Source of the DNA: JAFDXJ01 sp039811225
GTDB taxonomy: Bacteria > Bacteroidota > Bacteroidia > Chitinophagales > Chitinophagaceae
Length of the DNA: 64,000 bases
Assembly: GCA_039811225.1 (NCBI GenBank)
Contig: JBDHYG010000001.1
Location: 124,001 to 188,000, forward strand
Direction: 5' to 3'
In this document: positions 26,518 to 37,002 of the stretch, piece after piece
How the letters are laid out: every line of letters starts with the position of its first letter
How positions within the stretch are numbered: the first letter of the stretch is position 1
Position numbers and translations under genes: made by a program
Notes under the pieces: model-generated
Told to the model about the DNA's origin: nothing
Database searches by the model: none
Seen by the model: only the letters and a program-made list of their open reading frames with translations

Positions 26518-28629
26518 ATGAGTAATTCCGGTTCCATATTAGATACATCCATTGCTTACCTTAAAGGGGTGGGCCCTGTCCGTGCGCAATTGCTGCAAAA
26601 AGAATTGGGGGTATTTACCTATCGTGACCTGCTGGAGCATTTTCCTTTTCGCCATATAGATAAATCTTCCATCCAAACAATCCATTCCATCACCACGGCG
26701 ACGGATTTTATACAAATTGCAGGCGTGTTATCGCATTATGAAATCCTGGGTGAAAGAGCCGGAAAACGCCTGGTAGCCTACATCACAGATGGTACCGGTA
26801 TATTGGAACTGGTATGGTTCCGAGGAATTCAATGGGTGCAAAAAAACCTATTGCCCGGGAAAAAATATCTGGTTTATGGAAAGGTTTCTTTTTTTCAACA
26901 CCAGGCACAACTCACGCACCCGGATTATGAATTAATAGACGCTACACTAAAGAAAGAAACATTATTATTTGAACCTATTTATCCCTCCACGGAAAAACTC
27001 AAAACGAAAAACCTGAACGGCAAACAAATCGGCAAATTGACTGCGACTATTTTATCTCAGACCGGTGTACATGATTTCCCGGAAAACCTCCCCGACTCTA
27101 TTCGGGCAGCGCTTCAATTAATGCCACGATATGAAGCGTATAAAAATATTCATTTCCCGCAATCATTGGCCGATTATCAACAAGCTTTACGCCGGCTAAA
27201 ATTTGAAGAGTTATTCCTGGCACAGGTCCGTTTTAAAATGATACGCAATAAACGGCATCATCATAGCACCGGGGTAGTATTTGAAAAAGTGGGTGACCTG
27301 TTTAATACTTTTTATGCTACCTGCTTACCCTTTGAATTGACAGGTGCTCAGAAAAAAGTGTTGAAAGAGATCAGGCAGGATACGGTTTCCGGCCGACAAA
27401 TGAACCGCTTACTGCAGGGGGATGTAGGAAGTGGAAAAACAATCGTAGCGTTACTTTCCATGTTGCTGGCTGCCGACAATGGCTTTCAGAGTTGTATGAT
27501 GGCACCTACAGAAATCCTGGCGCAACAACATTACAATAGTATAGTGAAACTAACGGGCCCGCTGTCGCTCCATATTCAATTATTAACAGGAAGTACAAAA
27601 GCAGCCGACAGGAAAAAAATATTAAAAGATCTCCAGGAAGGCCATTGCCAGCTCCTCATCGGCACACATGCCCTTGTGGAAGACCGTGTGATCTTTAAAA
27701 ATCTCGGCTTAGCTATCGTGGATGAGCAACATCGGTTTGGTGTGGAGCAACGCGCCAAACTTTGGCAGAAAGCCACTATAGCGCCTCATATTCTCGTAAT
27801 GACTGCAACACCTATTCCCCGGACACTGGCATTGACTGTGTATGGTGACCTGGATTATAGCATTATGGATGAATTGCCCCCCGGCAGGCAGGAAATAAAA
27901 ACCATACAACGTAATGAAATGTACCGGATGCAGGTAATGGAATTTATCAAATCGGAGATAAGTAAAGGCCGGCAGGCTTATATCATTTATCCACTGATTG
28001 AAGAAAGTGAAAAGTTGAGCTACGAGGACCTGATGCAGGGCTATGAACAGGTGAAAACCTATTTTCCGGAACATTTATACAGCATTAGTATGGTACATGG
28101 CCGTATGCCCTTGTTACAGAAAGAAGTGAATATGCAACGGTTTATCCGGCATGAAACCCAAATCCTGGTGGCTACTACTGTTATCGAAGTAGGGGTAGAT
28201 GTACCGAATGCCAGTGTCATGCTGATAGAAAGTGCGGAGAAATTTGGTCTTTCCCAATTACACCAGTTAAGGGGGCGAGTAGGTCGTGGCAATGAAAAAA
28301 GTTATTGTATCTTACTCACGGGCAGCAAAGTTACCCGGGAGGCACGGGCCCGGCTGAAGGTTTTATGCGATACAAATAATGGTTTTCTTATAGCAGAAAA
28401 AGACTTAGCATTGCGTGGACCAGGAAACCTGGAAGGGACACAGCAAAGTGGTGCATTGAATTTTAAACTTGCGGATATCATTTCCGATCAAAGCATTTTA
28501 GAAGCAGCAAAGAAATATGCCGATCTTGTCCTTGATAAAGACCCGGCATTGCAGGAACCAGCGCAGGCCGGCTTAAAAAATTTTATCGTATCACAAAAAG
28601 GAAAAACCGGCTGGAGCAGGATTTCCTGA
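26518..28629 (+). CDS. recG: ATP-dependent DNA helicase RecG
   Basis: This 703-residue protein has the wedge/OB domain in its first ~170 residues (including YITDGTGILELVWF), Walker A GDVGSGKT (301-308), the DEQH box at 402-405, MTATPIPRTLALT and the C-terminal motifs HQLRGRVGRG and the TRG-type segment AEKDLALRGPGNLEGTQQSG. RecG reverses stalled forks and processes Holliday junctions. The length is normal. The ATG at 26518 follows a 220-bp gap shared with divergent trpS, in which no further gene is seen. Confidence 0.96.
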   Translation: MSNSGSILDTSIAYLKGVGPVRAQLLQKELGVFTYRDLLEHFPFRHIDKSSIQTIHSITTATDFIQIAGVLSHYEILGERAGKRLVAYITDGTGILELVWFRGIQWVQKNLLPGKKYLVYGKVSFFQHQAQLTHPDYELIDATLKKETLLFEPIYPSTEKLKTKNLNGKQIGKLTATILSQTGVHDFPENLPDSIRAALQLMPRYEAYKNIHFPQSLADYQQALRRLKFEELFLAQVRFKMIRNKRHHHSTGVVFEKVGDLFNTFYATCLPFELTGAQKKVLKEIRQDTVSGRQMNRLLQGDVGSGKTIVALLSMLLAADNGFQSCMMAPTEILAQQHYNSIVKLTGPLSLHIQLLTGSTKAADRKKILKDLQEGHCQLLIGTHALVEDRVIFKNLGLAIVDEQHRFGVEQRAKLWQKATIAPHILVMTATPIPRTLALTVYGDLDYSIMDELPPGRQEIKTIQRNEMYRMQVMEFIKSEISKGRQAYIIYPLIEESEKLSYEDLMQGYEQVKTYFPEHLYSISMVHGRMPLLQKEVNMQRFIRHETQILVATTVIEVGVDVPNASVMLIESAEKFGLSQLHQLRGRVGRGNEKSYCILLTGSKVTREARARLKVLCDTNNGFLIAEKDLALRGPGNLEGTQQSGALNFKLADIISDQSILEAAKKYADLVLDKDPALQEPAQAGLKNFIVSQKGKTGWSRIS

Positions 28630-28685
28630 TACAACATTTAGAACCACAAAACGTTAAGATAAGAACCGCTAAACAATTAATCTAC

Positions 28686-31600
28686 TTGAAAACTTTTATT
28701 CAATCCATTCTTATCCTTTCACTGTTGGCATTAACCGGAAAGGCTGTTTCCCAAAACCTGGAATTTGTGGAAAATAAAGGTCAATGGAACCCAAAAGTGA
28801 AATTTGCCGGGCGAATTGGTAACGGATCTTTTTTCCTCGAACCACAGGGATATAAGGTTTTATTGAATAATAGCGATGATATGAAAGCAGTCGCTGAATT
28901 ATTTGGCGGTCATCATACCATAAAAATCGATTCATTGGCCAGCCTGAAAAACAGTTCAAATACCCTGCTACCGCCACCCCGGATAGATTCGGTAAAACAG
29001 GTCATCCTTCATGCTCATGCTTATGAAGTAAATTTTATTGGCGCTGCGCAGAATGCCATGATACTGCCTGATAAACCACTGAATACATTTGCCAATTATT
29101 TCACGGGCGATGATCCCAGCAAATGGCAATCGGAGTGTAAAATATATCAGGCTGTCAGTTACCAAAACATTTATCCGAATATTGATGTGCGCTATTATAC
29201 CGATAATGGCAGATTGAAATATGAATTTATTGTACGACCGGGTGGAGATGTACAAAAAATTGCTTTAGCCTTTAACGGGGTGGATGGTCTTAAAATTTCC
29301 AAAGGGAACCTGCTCATTAAAACATCAGTAGGTGAAGTAACCGAATTGAAACCTATTTCCTGGCAAATAGGAAAAGCCGGGAAAAAAGAAATCACCTCTT
29401 CCTTTATTCTTGAAGGCAACACTGTACGTTTTAATGTAGGAGAATATGCCAAAACAGAAACATTAATCATTGATCCTACATTAATCTTTGCCAGTTTTAC
29501 CAATAGCATTGCGGATAACTGGGGCTATACTGCCACATTTGATGGTGCCGGCAATTTTTATGCGGGTGGAATTGTCTTTGGTGATGGCTACCCGGTAAGT
29601 ACGGGTGCTATACAAACGGTCTTTGGTGGTGGTACACAACAAGGTGGTTTACCTGGTTTTGATGTTGGCATTATTAAGCTCAGTGCCAATGGCAGTGCAC
29701 GTTTATATGCTACCTATCTCGGGGGCAGTGGCAATGAACAACCTCATAGTATGATTGTGGACCACGCCGGTAACCTGGTCGTATCCGGGCGGACTACTTC
29801 GACCAATTTCCCGGTTACATCCGCACTTTATGGCCCTGGCGGAGGCTTTGATATTTTTCTTACCAAGATCAGTGGTGACGGTAAAACTTTATTGGCATCG
29901 AGGAAATTTGGTGGCACCTCCAATGATGGTGTTAATATCCAGGATAAAGAAACCAGCCCGGGTGCTGTCAGTATTTCCAGGAATTATGGTGATGATGCCC
30001 GAAGCGAAGTGATAGTGGATGGAAATAATGATATTCTACTTTCATCCTGTACCCAATCCGCTAATTTTCCCACAACGGCCAATGCATTTCAGCAAAATTT
30101 TGGTGGCAGCCAGGATGGAGTTGTTTTGAAACTTAACCCGGATATGTCCAATGTATTATTTAGCTCCTTCCTGGGGGGCAGTGGGGATGATGCCTGTTTT
30201 GTAATTTCATTAAATCCTATCAATGGCAACCTGTATATCGGAGGAGCTACCACGAGTTCCAATCTGAAAGGTACCGGGAGTAATAACGGGCCTATTCTTT
30301 TTAATAATTTTCAAGGCGGGATTTGTGATGGTTTTGCTTCTATCATTACACCGGATGGCAGTACCCAGGTGGCCACTGTTTATATTGGTTCCGGTGGAAA
30401 CGACCTGGTATATGGCCTTAAATTTGACAAAGCCGGTTTTCCCTATATCAATGGTAATACAACCGGTAGCCTACCGGTTGTCAATGCAGCTTTTCAAAGC
30501 CAGAAAACAGGAAAACAATTTATTACAAAAATGAAACCTGACCTAAGTGGCATAGTATATTCTACCAATTTTGGAAAGGGCCAGTCTGCGCCAGACATTT
30601 CTCCTATTGCTTTCCTGGTGGATCGTTGTGAAAATGTATATGTTTCCGGATGGGGTGGTGGACTGGATATTGTGGGCAATTATCCCAATGCCAATACATT
30701 CGGCCTTACCACGACACCCAATGCCATACGGCAAACATCCGATGGCAGTGATTTCTATTTTTTCGTATTGGAAAAAGATGCCAAGAGCCAGCTTTATGGA
30801 ACTTTTTTTGGTAACCTGGATAATGGTCCTTCAGTAGGAGACCATGTGGATGGGGGCACCAGCCGTTTCGATGAAAGCGGTGTTATTTACCAGGCCATGT
30901 GTGCCAATTGTTCCAAGACCGGCGTTTTTCCAACAACACCTGGAGTTTGGGGCCCAACCAATGCAGCACAAAACGGATCCATGTGCAATGAAGCAGCCGT
31001 AAAAATTGCATTTGAGCTGGCGGGTGTGGGCAGTGCTGTCCAGGCTTCTATCAAAGGAGTGGCTCATGATACAACCGGTTGTGTCCCTCTGACAGTTGAT
31101 TTCCGGGATACTATTGCCAATGCTAAAAAGTATATCTGGGATTTTGGCGATGGCAGTCCGGTAGTTACCACCACATCAGCCAATGTGAGCCATACATATA
31201 CTTCTATTGGTTATTTCCTGGTGATGCTGGTTGCCATTGATTCATCCACCTGTAATATCGCTGATACGTCCTATACACATATCCGGGTAAAAGATAATGA
31301 AGCTAATCTCGATTTTTCATACCAGAAATTACCCCCTTGTGATTCCCTGCAATTCTTGTTTACTAATTTATCGGTTGCCCCGATAAGCCTGCCATTCAGT
31401 AACCAGAGTTTTGAATGGGACTTTGGTGATGGCACTACCCTGATCACAGATACATCGGCCATTATCCATCAATTCCCGGCACCGGGTACTTACCATGTCA
31501 TCATGCGGTTACTGGATACGGGATATTGCAACTCCAATGATTTCATAGAAAAAATTATCAATATCGCGGATGTTGTTACGGCCGATTTTATCCAACCACC

Positions 31601-32342
31601 TTTTGCTTGTGTCAATCAACCTATGATATTTACCAATACGTCTACGGGCGCTGAAACCTATTTATGGGATTTTGGTGATGGCAGCACCTCTACTGATGAA
31701 AGCCCGGTACATGTGTACAGTACACAAGGAAAATATACCGTCGTTCTGGTATCTACCAATATCAACTCCTGCAATATTTCCGATACGCTTAGCTATGATC
31801 TATACGTATATGATCCACCCGTTGCCTCCTTTACGTATTCACCAGTGGTACCCCCGGAAAATACGGCAGTTACATTTATTAATACATCCACCGGTGGCGT
31901 ATTTTATAAATGGATTTTTGGAGATGGTGATTCTATCCTCACTGCAAAAAGGGATACTGTAATCAGTCATTATTATAACCGTTCCGGAGTAAACAGCACC
32001 TGCCTGATCGTTTATAATCTCGCCGGCTGTACCGATACAACCTGCACAGATATACTGGCCACAGTTGTACCTTTATTGGATGTTCCCAACGCATTTACAC
32101 CCAATGGAGATGGCGTGAATGATTATGTGCGGGTCCGTGGATTTGGGATAGAAAAAATGGATTGGAAAATTTTCAATCGTTGGGGCAAACTGGTATTTCA
32201 AACCGGCGATGTGCATGAAGGCTGGGATGGAAAATACAAAGGTGTGCTGCAACCCATGGAAGTATATGTGTATGTATTGGATGTAACTTTTACTGATGGT
32301 ACTACCTTGCGAAAGAAAGGAGATATCACTTTACTACATTGA
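28686..32342 (+). CDS. Large PKD-repeat secreted protein with T9SS type B C-terminal sorting domain
   Basis: This 1218-residue protein uses a TTG start and has a signal peptide (ILILSLLALTGKAVSQ). A DUF7948-like N-terminal domain (NKGQWNPKVKFAG, then YPNIDVRYYTDNGRLKYEF) is followed by SBBP/beta-propeller-like repeats (ATYLGGSGNEQ, SSFLGGSGDDACF) to about residue 700. Four PKD-type repeats with WDFGDG or variants lie between about 790 and 1110. The C-terminus (VPNAFTPNGDGVNDYV, FNRWGKLVF, GWDGKYKG, YVYVLDVTFTDG) is the gliding-motility-associated CHU_C domain used for type IX secretion. It is probably a cell-surface adhesin. The next gene is a PorP/SprF protein, a common partner of type B substrates. 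Confidence 0.9.
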   Translation: MKTFIQSILILSLLALTGKAVSQNLEFVENKGQWNPKVKFAGRIGNGSFFLEPQGYKVLLNNSDDMKAVAELFGGHHTIKIDSLASLKNSSNTLLPPPRIDSVKQVILHAHAYEVNFIGAAQNAMILPDKPLNTFANYFTGDDPSKWQSECKIYQAVSYQNIYPNIDVRYYTDNGRLKYEFIVRPGGDVQKIALAFNGVDGLKISKGNLLIKTSVGEVTELKPISWQIGKAGKKEITSSFILEGNTVRFNVGEYAKTETLIIDPTLIFASFTNSIADNWGYTATFDGAGNFYAGGIVFGDGYPVSTGAIQTVFGGGTQQGGLPGFDVGIIKLSANGSARLYATYLGGSGNEQPHSMIVDHAGNLVVSGRTTSTNFPVTSALYGPGGGFDIFLTKISGDGKTLLASRKFGGTSNDGVNIQDKETSPGAVSISRNYGDDARSEVIVDGNNDILLSSCTQSANFPTTANAFQQNFGGSQDGVVLKLNPDMSNVLFSSFLGGSGDDACFVISLNPINGNLYIGGATTSSNLKGTGSNNGPILFNNFQGGICDGFASIITPDGSTQVATVYIGSGGNDLVYGLKFDKAGFPYINGNTTGSLPVVNAAFQSQKTGKQFITKMKPDLSGIVYSTNFGKGQSAPDISPIAFLVDRCENVYVSGWGGGLDIVGNYPNANTFGLTTTPNAIRQTSDGSDFYFFVLEKDAKSQLYGTFFGNLDNGPSVGDHVDGGTSRFDESGVIYQAMCANCSKTGVFPTTPGVWGPTNAAQNGSMCNEAAVKIAFELAGVGSAVQASIKGVAHDTTGCVPLTVDFRDTIANAKKYIWDFGDGSPVVTTTSANVSHTYTSIGYFLVMLVAIDSSTCNIADTSYTHIRVKDNEANLDFSYQKLPPCDSLQFLFTNLSVAPISLPFSNQSFEWDFGDGTTLITDTSAIIHQFPAPGTYHVIMRLLDTGYCNSNDFIEKIINIADVVTADFIQPPFACVNQPMIFTNTSTGAETYLWDFGDGSTSTDESPVHVYSTQGKYTVVLVSTNINSCNISDTLSYDLYVYDPPVASFTYSPVVPPENTAVTFINTSTGGVFYKWIFGDGDSILTAKRDTVISHYYNRSGVNSTCLIVYNLAGCTDTTCTDILATVVPLLDVPNAFTPNGDGVNDYVRVRGFGIEKMDWKIFNRWGKLVFQTGDVHEGWDGKYKGVLQPMEVYVYVLDVTFTDGTTLRKKGDITLLH

Positions 32343-32348
32343 TGAAAA

Positions 32349-33386
32349 ATGAAAAAAAGCAATAAACATATTCTGTTTTTTCTGATTACCGGTTGGTTCC
32401 TGATTTCAGGAATACAGGTAAAAGCGCAAGACCTGCATTTTTCGCAATATTTCCATGCTCCTTTATTGATTAATCCGGCCAATACAGGTTTTGAGCCGGA
32501 TGCAGATTGGCGTGTGGGGGGCAACTACAGGAACCAATGGGCCAGTATTGCTAATAATCCCTACCAGACTTTTAATATATGGGGCGATGTCCAGTTGTTT
32601 GCCAATCGCTTTGACAATGGTTGGATGGGTCTCGGTGTTTCATTGATGCGCGATGTAGCCGGAAGTGGCGGTCTTAGTGCCACCAGGGGCTATGCATCTA
32701 TTGCTTACCATCAATTGTTGGGTTACCGGAGCTTATTAAGTGGCGGATTTAATATTGGCTTTGTGAATAAACGCATTGATATAACCAAACTGAGTTTTGA
32801 TAATCAGTGGAACGGAAAATTTTTTGATATCCAACTTCCGAGTGGTGAAGCTTTTGCTACCAATTCCATTGTATATCCGGATTTGCAGGCTGGTATTAAT
32901 TATACTTATTTCCCTACGGATAATATTTATGTGAATGCCGGTATCAGCATGTCGCATATCAATCAGCCGAAAGAATCCTTTTTCTCCAATTCCATTACGG
33001 ATACAAAACTGGCGCCCCGCTATACCTTTTTCCTGAATGGCAGTATCAAACTCAATGATCAATGGATATTAAATCCTAATGCCTATTTCAGTAAAATGAA
33101 AAATGTTACGGAAACAGTTGTGGGAATGAATGCCCATTACAACCTGAGTGGCGACGGCAATATGCAAGTTATCGGTGGGGTGTATTATCGACTGAATGAT
33201 GCTTTTATTCCAATGGTCGGATATGAATGGCATGACCTGTCCATTATGATAAATTATGATGCCACGGTATCCGGCTTATCCGCTTATAACCAGTCCCGCG
33301 GGGCTTATGAAATATCTATTGTGAAACGAGGCATCTCCCTGTCAGATAACGGGAAAGGGGTGAAATGCCCGGTAGTCCGGTTTTAA
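32349..33386 (+). CDS. PorP/SprF-family type IX secretion membrane protein
   Basis: This 345-residue outer-membrane beta-barrel protein has a signal peptide and the family's opening DLHFSQYFHAPLLINPANTG, then YRNQWASIANNPYQTFNIW and GLGVSLMRDVAG. PorP/SprF proteins anchor or help export T9SS substrates carrying type B C-terminal domains. It follows the large PKD protein by 6 bp, so the two form a cognate substrate-partner pair by the known pattern in this phylum. Confidence 0.92.
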   Translation: MKKSNKHILFFLITGWFLISGIQVKAQDLHFSQYFHAPLLINPANTGFEPDADWRVGGNYRNQWASIANNPYQTFNIWGDVQLFANRFDNGWMGLGVSLMRDVAGSGGLSATRGYASIAYHQLLGYRSLLSGGFNIGFVNKRIDITKLSFDNQWNGKFFDIQLPSGEAFATNSIVYPDLQAGINYTYFPTDNIYVNAGISMSHINQPKESFFSNSITDTKLAPRYTFFLNGSIKLNDQWILNPNAYFSKMKNVTETVVGMNAHYNLSGDGNMQVIGGVYYRLNDAFIPMVGYEWHDLSIMINYDATVSGLSAYNQSRGAYEISIVKRGISLSDNGKGVKCPVVRF

Positions 33387-33465
33387 AGCTAATTTTTCCC
33401 CACCTATTTTTCATGCCAATTTATTTATTAATATTGGCCAACCCGAAATAAGCATTTGCCCATTT

Positions 33466-34887
33466 ATGCCAGGTACAAATACGTATAATAAAGTTTCCAC
33501 CGATTTACTTTTAGAAATAAAAAAAATTGTTGGAGAAAATAATGTCTTCACTGATCCGGAATCTATTGAAAAATATGGGCAGGATCAAACAGAGCATCTT
33601 TATTTTCCGCCGGAAGTAGTTGTTAAACCCTGCACAACAGATGAGATCAGTAACTTAATGTATTTGTGTTCAAAAAATAATATTCCGGTAACACCACGTG
33701 GTGCCGGCACTGGTTTGAGTGGTGGGGCTTTACCGCAATTCGGTGGCCTGGTGATATCGATGGAGCGAATGAATAGAATCCTGGATATTGATGAAAAAAA
33801 TTTCCAGGTTACCACAGAACCCGGTGTGATAACGCAGGTTTTGCAAAATGAAGTAAAGAAAAAGGGCTTGTTTTATCCACCCGATCCCAGCAGTTATGGT
33901 TCTTGTTTTATCGGGGGAAATATTGCCGAGAACAGTGGTGGCCCGAAAGCTGTGAAATATGGCGTGGTGAAAGATTATGTTCTCAACCTGGAAATCGTAT
34001 TACCCTCCGGGGAGGTTATGTGGACGGGTGCAAATGTTTTAAAAAATGCCACAGGATATAATCTCACACAATTAATTGTTGGCAGTGAAGGCACATTAGC
34101 AATCGTAACGAAAATTGTTTTAAAACTTTTACCCCTCCCCGCTTTTGATTTGCTTCTACTGGCCCCCTTTTCCTCTTTGGAGAAAGCAGGTGAAGCAGTA
34201 AACCAGGTTTTCCTGCAGGGCCTTCTACCCAGTGCTATGGAATTAGTGGAAATAGATGCTTTACAAATTGTTTCCGAGATGTTAGGTGATAATCATTTTC
34301 CGGTTGATGATAACGTAGCGGCTCATTTGATAATTGAAGTGGATGGGAATGATATGGATGTTCTATATAAAGAAATGGAAAAGATTAGTTCAATCCTCAC
34401 AGCGTATGGCGCCGGAGAAATTTATTTTGCAGAAGATGCCACGCAAAAAGAAACACTGTGGAAATTGAGGAGAAGGTGTGCTGAGGCTGTAAAGCGGGAT
34501 GGTTATACTATAGAAGAAGATACCGTCGTGCCCCGTAGTCATTTGCCGGCATTGATTCGGGGTGTAAAACAATTGGGGCGGGAAAAAAAATTCAAGGCTG
34601 TTTGTTATGGCCATGCCGGTGATGGCAACCTGCACATTCGTATAAAGAAAGCAGGAATAGAGAACAGTTATGGTAATAAGGAAATGCAGGAAATCCTGGA
34701 AAGGTTATTCCAGTTGGTAAAAGAATTGGGTGGTACAATTAGTGGTGAGCATGGAATCGGCCTGATACAAAAACCCTATCTTCATCTTGTCTTTCAGGAA
34801 AGCAGTTTGCAACTGATGCGGGCCATTAAAAAAAGTTTTGACCCGCAGGATATCCTGAACCCGGGAAAAATTTTTGATTTAGTTTGA
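33466..34887 (+). CDS. FAD-linked oxidase, GlcD / D-lactate dehydrogenase type
   Basis: This 473-residue protein has the FAD-binding block PRGAGTGLSGGALPQFGGLV (residues about 77-96), DPSSYGSCFIGGNIAENSGG, NATGYNLTQLIVGSEGTLAI, and the C-terminal GHAGDGNLHIRI and SGEHGIGLIQKPYL motifs. These identify the glycolate oxidase subunit D / D-lactate dehydrogenase family. The substrate is a 2-hydroxy acid, with D-lactate or glycolate not distinguishable. No GlcE or GlcF partner is adjacent, so it may act alone. Confidence 0.9.
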   Translation: MPGTNTYNKVSTDLLLEIKKIVGENNVFTDPESIEKYGQDQTEHLYFPPEVVVKPCTTDEISNLMYLCSKNNIPVTPRGAGTGLSGGALPQFGGLVISMERMNRILDIDEKNFQVTTEPGVITQVLQNEVKKKGLFYPPDPSSYGSCFIGGNIAENSGGPKAVKYGVVKDYVLNLEIVLPSGEVMWTGANVLKNATGYNLTQLIVGSEGTLAIVTKIVLKLLPLPAFDLLLLAPFSSLEKAGEAVNQVFLQGLLPSAMELVEIDALQIVSEMLGDNHFPVDDNVAAHLIIEVDGNDMDVLYKEMEKISSILTAYGAGEIYFAEDATQKETLWKLRRRCAEAVKRDGYTIEEDTVVPRSHLPALIRGVKQLGREKKFKAVCYGHAGDGNLHIRIKKAGIENSYGNKEMQEILERLFQLVKELGGTISGEHGIGLIQKPYLHLVFQESSLQLMRAIKKSFDPQDILNPGKIFDLV

Positions 34888-34906
34888 AAAAATTTAAAAA
34901 AAGTAT

Positions 34907-35521
34907 ATGAAACGAAATTTTTTGCTGATAAGCCTGTTTACCCTTTTGCTGCAGGCCGGTTTTTGCCAGGATACCGAGAATAACCAATCCACCTTCTCTC
35001 CTGCCAAAGGTTTTAAAACAGAAAATATTTTTGTAGGCGGTGGTTTAAATCTTGCTTTTGCATCTGGTACATTTGGTGTAGGTATTAACCCGGAAATCGG
35101 TTATACCATTGCCCCCTGGCTGGATGCGGGAATTGCTACCAATTTTAATTATAATACCATTAGTGCAGATTATAACTATGGTTATAGCCAGCGTAGTTTT
35201 AATTATGGCGCCGGAGTCTATGCACGAATTTATCCTATAGAAAATCTTTTTCTGCAAGTGCAGCCGGAACATAACTGGAGTAATAATACCCTGAAAGATC
35301 CGTATACCGATATTAAGCAGAAAATTAATTTTCAATCCAATAGCCTCCTGGCCGGGATAGGTTATGCCAACAGGTTTATTGGGAGAAGCAGTTTTTATAC
35401 TGTAGTGATGATCGATTTACTTTCAGATCAAAATTCCCCTTACCGGGATGGCTATAATCGTATTATGCCTGTGATTCGTGGTGGTTTTAATATATATCTA
35501 CACCCGCGGAAAAATAGATAA
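34907..35521 (+). CDS. Outer-membrane beta-barrel protein, function unknown
   Basis: This 204-residue protein has a signal peptide (LLISLFTLLLQAGFCQ) and alternating aromatic/polar strands such as YTIAPWLDAGIATNFNYN and FNYGAGVYARIYPIENLFL, as in small eight-stranded OmpA/OmpW-like barrels. It ends with FNIYLHPRKNR. It lies 19 bp after the FAD oxidase and 22 bp before the sodium symporter, so an operon is likely. A specific role cannot be assigned. Confidence 0.78.
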   Translation: MKRNFLLISLFTLLLQAGFCQDTENNQSTFSPAKGFKTENIFVGGGLNLAFASGTFGVGINPEIGYTIAPWLDAGIATNFNYNTISADYNYGYSQRSFNYGAGVYARIYPIENLFLQVQPEHNWSNNTLKDPYTDIKQKINFQSNSLLAGIGYANRFIGRSSFYTVVMIDLLSDQNSPYRDGYNRIMPVIRGGFNIYLHPRKNR

Positions 35522-35543
35522 GTCCATTTAGTAAATCCAACAC

Positions 35544-36995
35544 ATGCAGGCAGACATTTTATTTGTTTTTGTAATAGCCTATTTTCTTTTATTGCTTTTT
35601 GTAGCCTGGTACACCAGTCGAAACGCCAATAACGAATCATTCTTTATTGGTAACCGGAACAGCAATTGGATGCTGGTATCTTTTGGCATGATCGGCACAT
35701 CCCTGAGTGGGGTAACATTTGTAAGTGTGCCGGGAACAGTAGGTAGCCAGGCCTTTTCCTACTTTCAGGTGGTAATTGGTTATTTCATCGGTTATTTTAT
35801 TGTGGCTTTTGTTTTATTGCCCTTGTATTACAAGATGCAATTAACCTCCATTTACAATTATCTTTTAAATCGATTTGGTAATACAGCTTATAAAACAGGT
35901 GCTTTCTTTTTTATTCTTTCACGGACATTGGGAGCGACCGCCCGCCTATATTTAGTGATCAATGTTTTACAATTATTCATACTGGATGATTTACAAATTC
36001 CTTTTTGGCTGACTTCACTTGTTATATTGGTTATGATTTTATTATACACATTTGAAGGAGGTGTAAAAACCATTGTTTTTACCGATACGCTGCAAACCAC
36101 GTTTATGGTTGCCGGGTTACTGATATGTACTGTTTATGTGATGCATGCCCTGAATTTTTCTCTGGCAGATTCGTTCGAAGCTTTATCTGCCAAGGGCTTA
36201 AGTCATACCTGGAATACCGATGTAAAAAGCAGTGGCTTCTTTCTGAAACAAGTGATCGGTGGGGCTTTTATAACCATTGGCATGACCGGGCTGGATCAGG
36301 AAATGATGCAAAAAAATATCAGCGTCCGCCGGCTTTGGGATTCACAAAAAAATATGATGACGTTTAGCGTGATAATGGTACTGGTCAATTTATTATTTCT
36401 GTTTCTGGGTGGTGTCCTTTATGTTTATGCAAATTCAAAAGGCCTTACAACGGTTGGTGATGACTTATTCCCTACCATTGCTTTGCATTATATGCCATCC
36501 CTGGTTTCTGTGGTATTCATCATTGCGCTTATCTCTGCTTTATTCCCCAGTGCCGATGGCGCTTTGACCGCCCTTACTTCTTCATTTTGTATTGATATTC
36601 TGGGCATCCAACGCAATCAAAACCTGGATGAAAAAACAAAAAAGAAAAAACGGATGACAGTACATTTCACTTTTGCTTTTATCTTTTTCCTTTGTATCCT
36701 GGCCTTTAAATGGATTGATGACAAATCCATTATCGGTATTATTCTTACTGTAGCCGGCTATACCTATGGACCTTTATTGGGTTTATTTGCGTTCGGTATT
36801 TTTTCAAAAAGGCAACTAACAGAAAATGCACGTATTCCAATTATTTGCCTGGCTGCACCTGTCATTTGTTATTTACTAAGTGTGGAAGCAAAGAAATGGT
36901 TGGGAGGTTACCAGATAGGTATTGAGTTGTTGTTGATCAATGGCCTGATCACTTACCTGGGTCTATGGCTGATTTCAAAAAAATCAAATCAATAG
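35544..36995 (+). CDS. Sodium:solute symporter family protein
   Basis: This 483-residue protein has about 13 membrane helices and the SSS-family start (FFIGNRNSNWMLVSFGMIGT then SLSGVTFVSVPG), with the GLDQEMMQKNISVRRLWDSQ loop after the core. LISALFPSADGALTALTSSF matches the SSS signature region. Members couple Na+ to uptake of sugars, amino acids or carboxylates. The FAD-linked 2-hydroxyacid oxidase upstream makes a carboxylate substrate tempting, but this is inference. Confidence 0.88.
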   Translation: MQADILFVFVIAYFLLLLFVAWYTSRNANNESFFIGNRNSNWMLVSFGMIGTSLSGVTFVSVPGTVGSQAFSYFQVVIGYFIGYFIVAFVLLPLYYKMQLTSIYNYLLNRFGNTAYKTGAFFFILSRTLGATARLYLVINVLQLFILDDLQIPFWLTSLVILVMILLYTFEGGVKTIVFTDTLQTTFMVAGLLICTVYVMHALNFSLADSFEALSAKGLSHTWNTDVKSSGFFLKQVIGGAFITIGMTGLDQEMMQKNISVRRLWDSQKNMMTFSVIMVLVNLLFLFLGGVLYVYANSKGLTTVGDDLFPTIALHYMPSLVSVVFIIALISALFPSADGALTALTSSFCIDILGIQRNQNLDEKTKKKKRMTVHFTFAFIFFLCILAFKWIDDKSIIGIILTVAGYTYGPLLGLFAFGIFSKRQLTENARIPIICLAAPVICYLLSVEAKKWLGGYQIGIELLLINGLITYLGLWLISKKSNQ

Positions 36996-37002
36996 AATCG
37001 TT

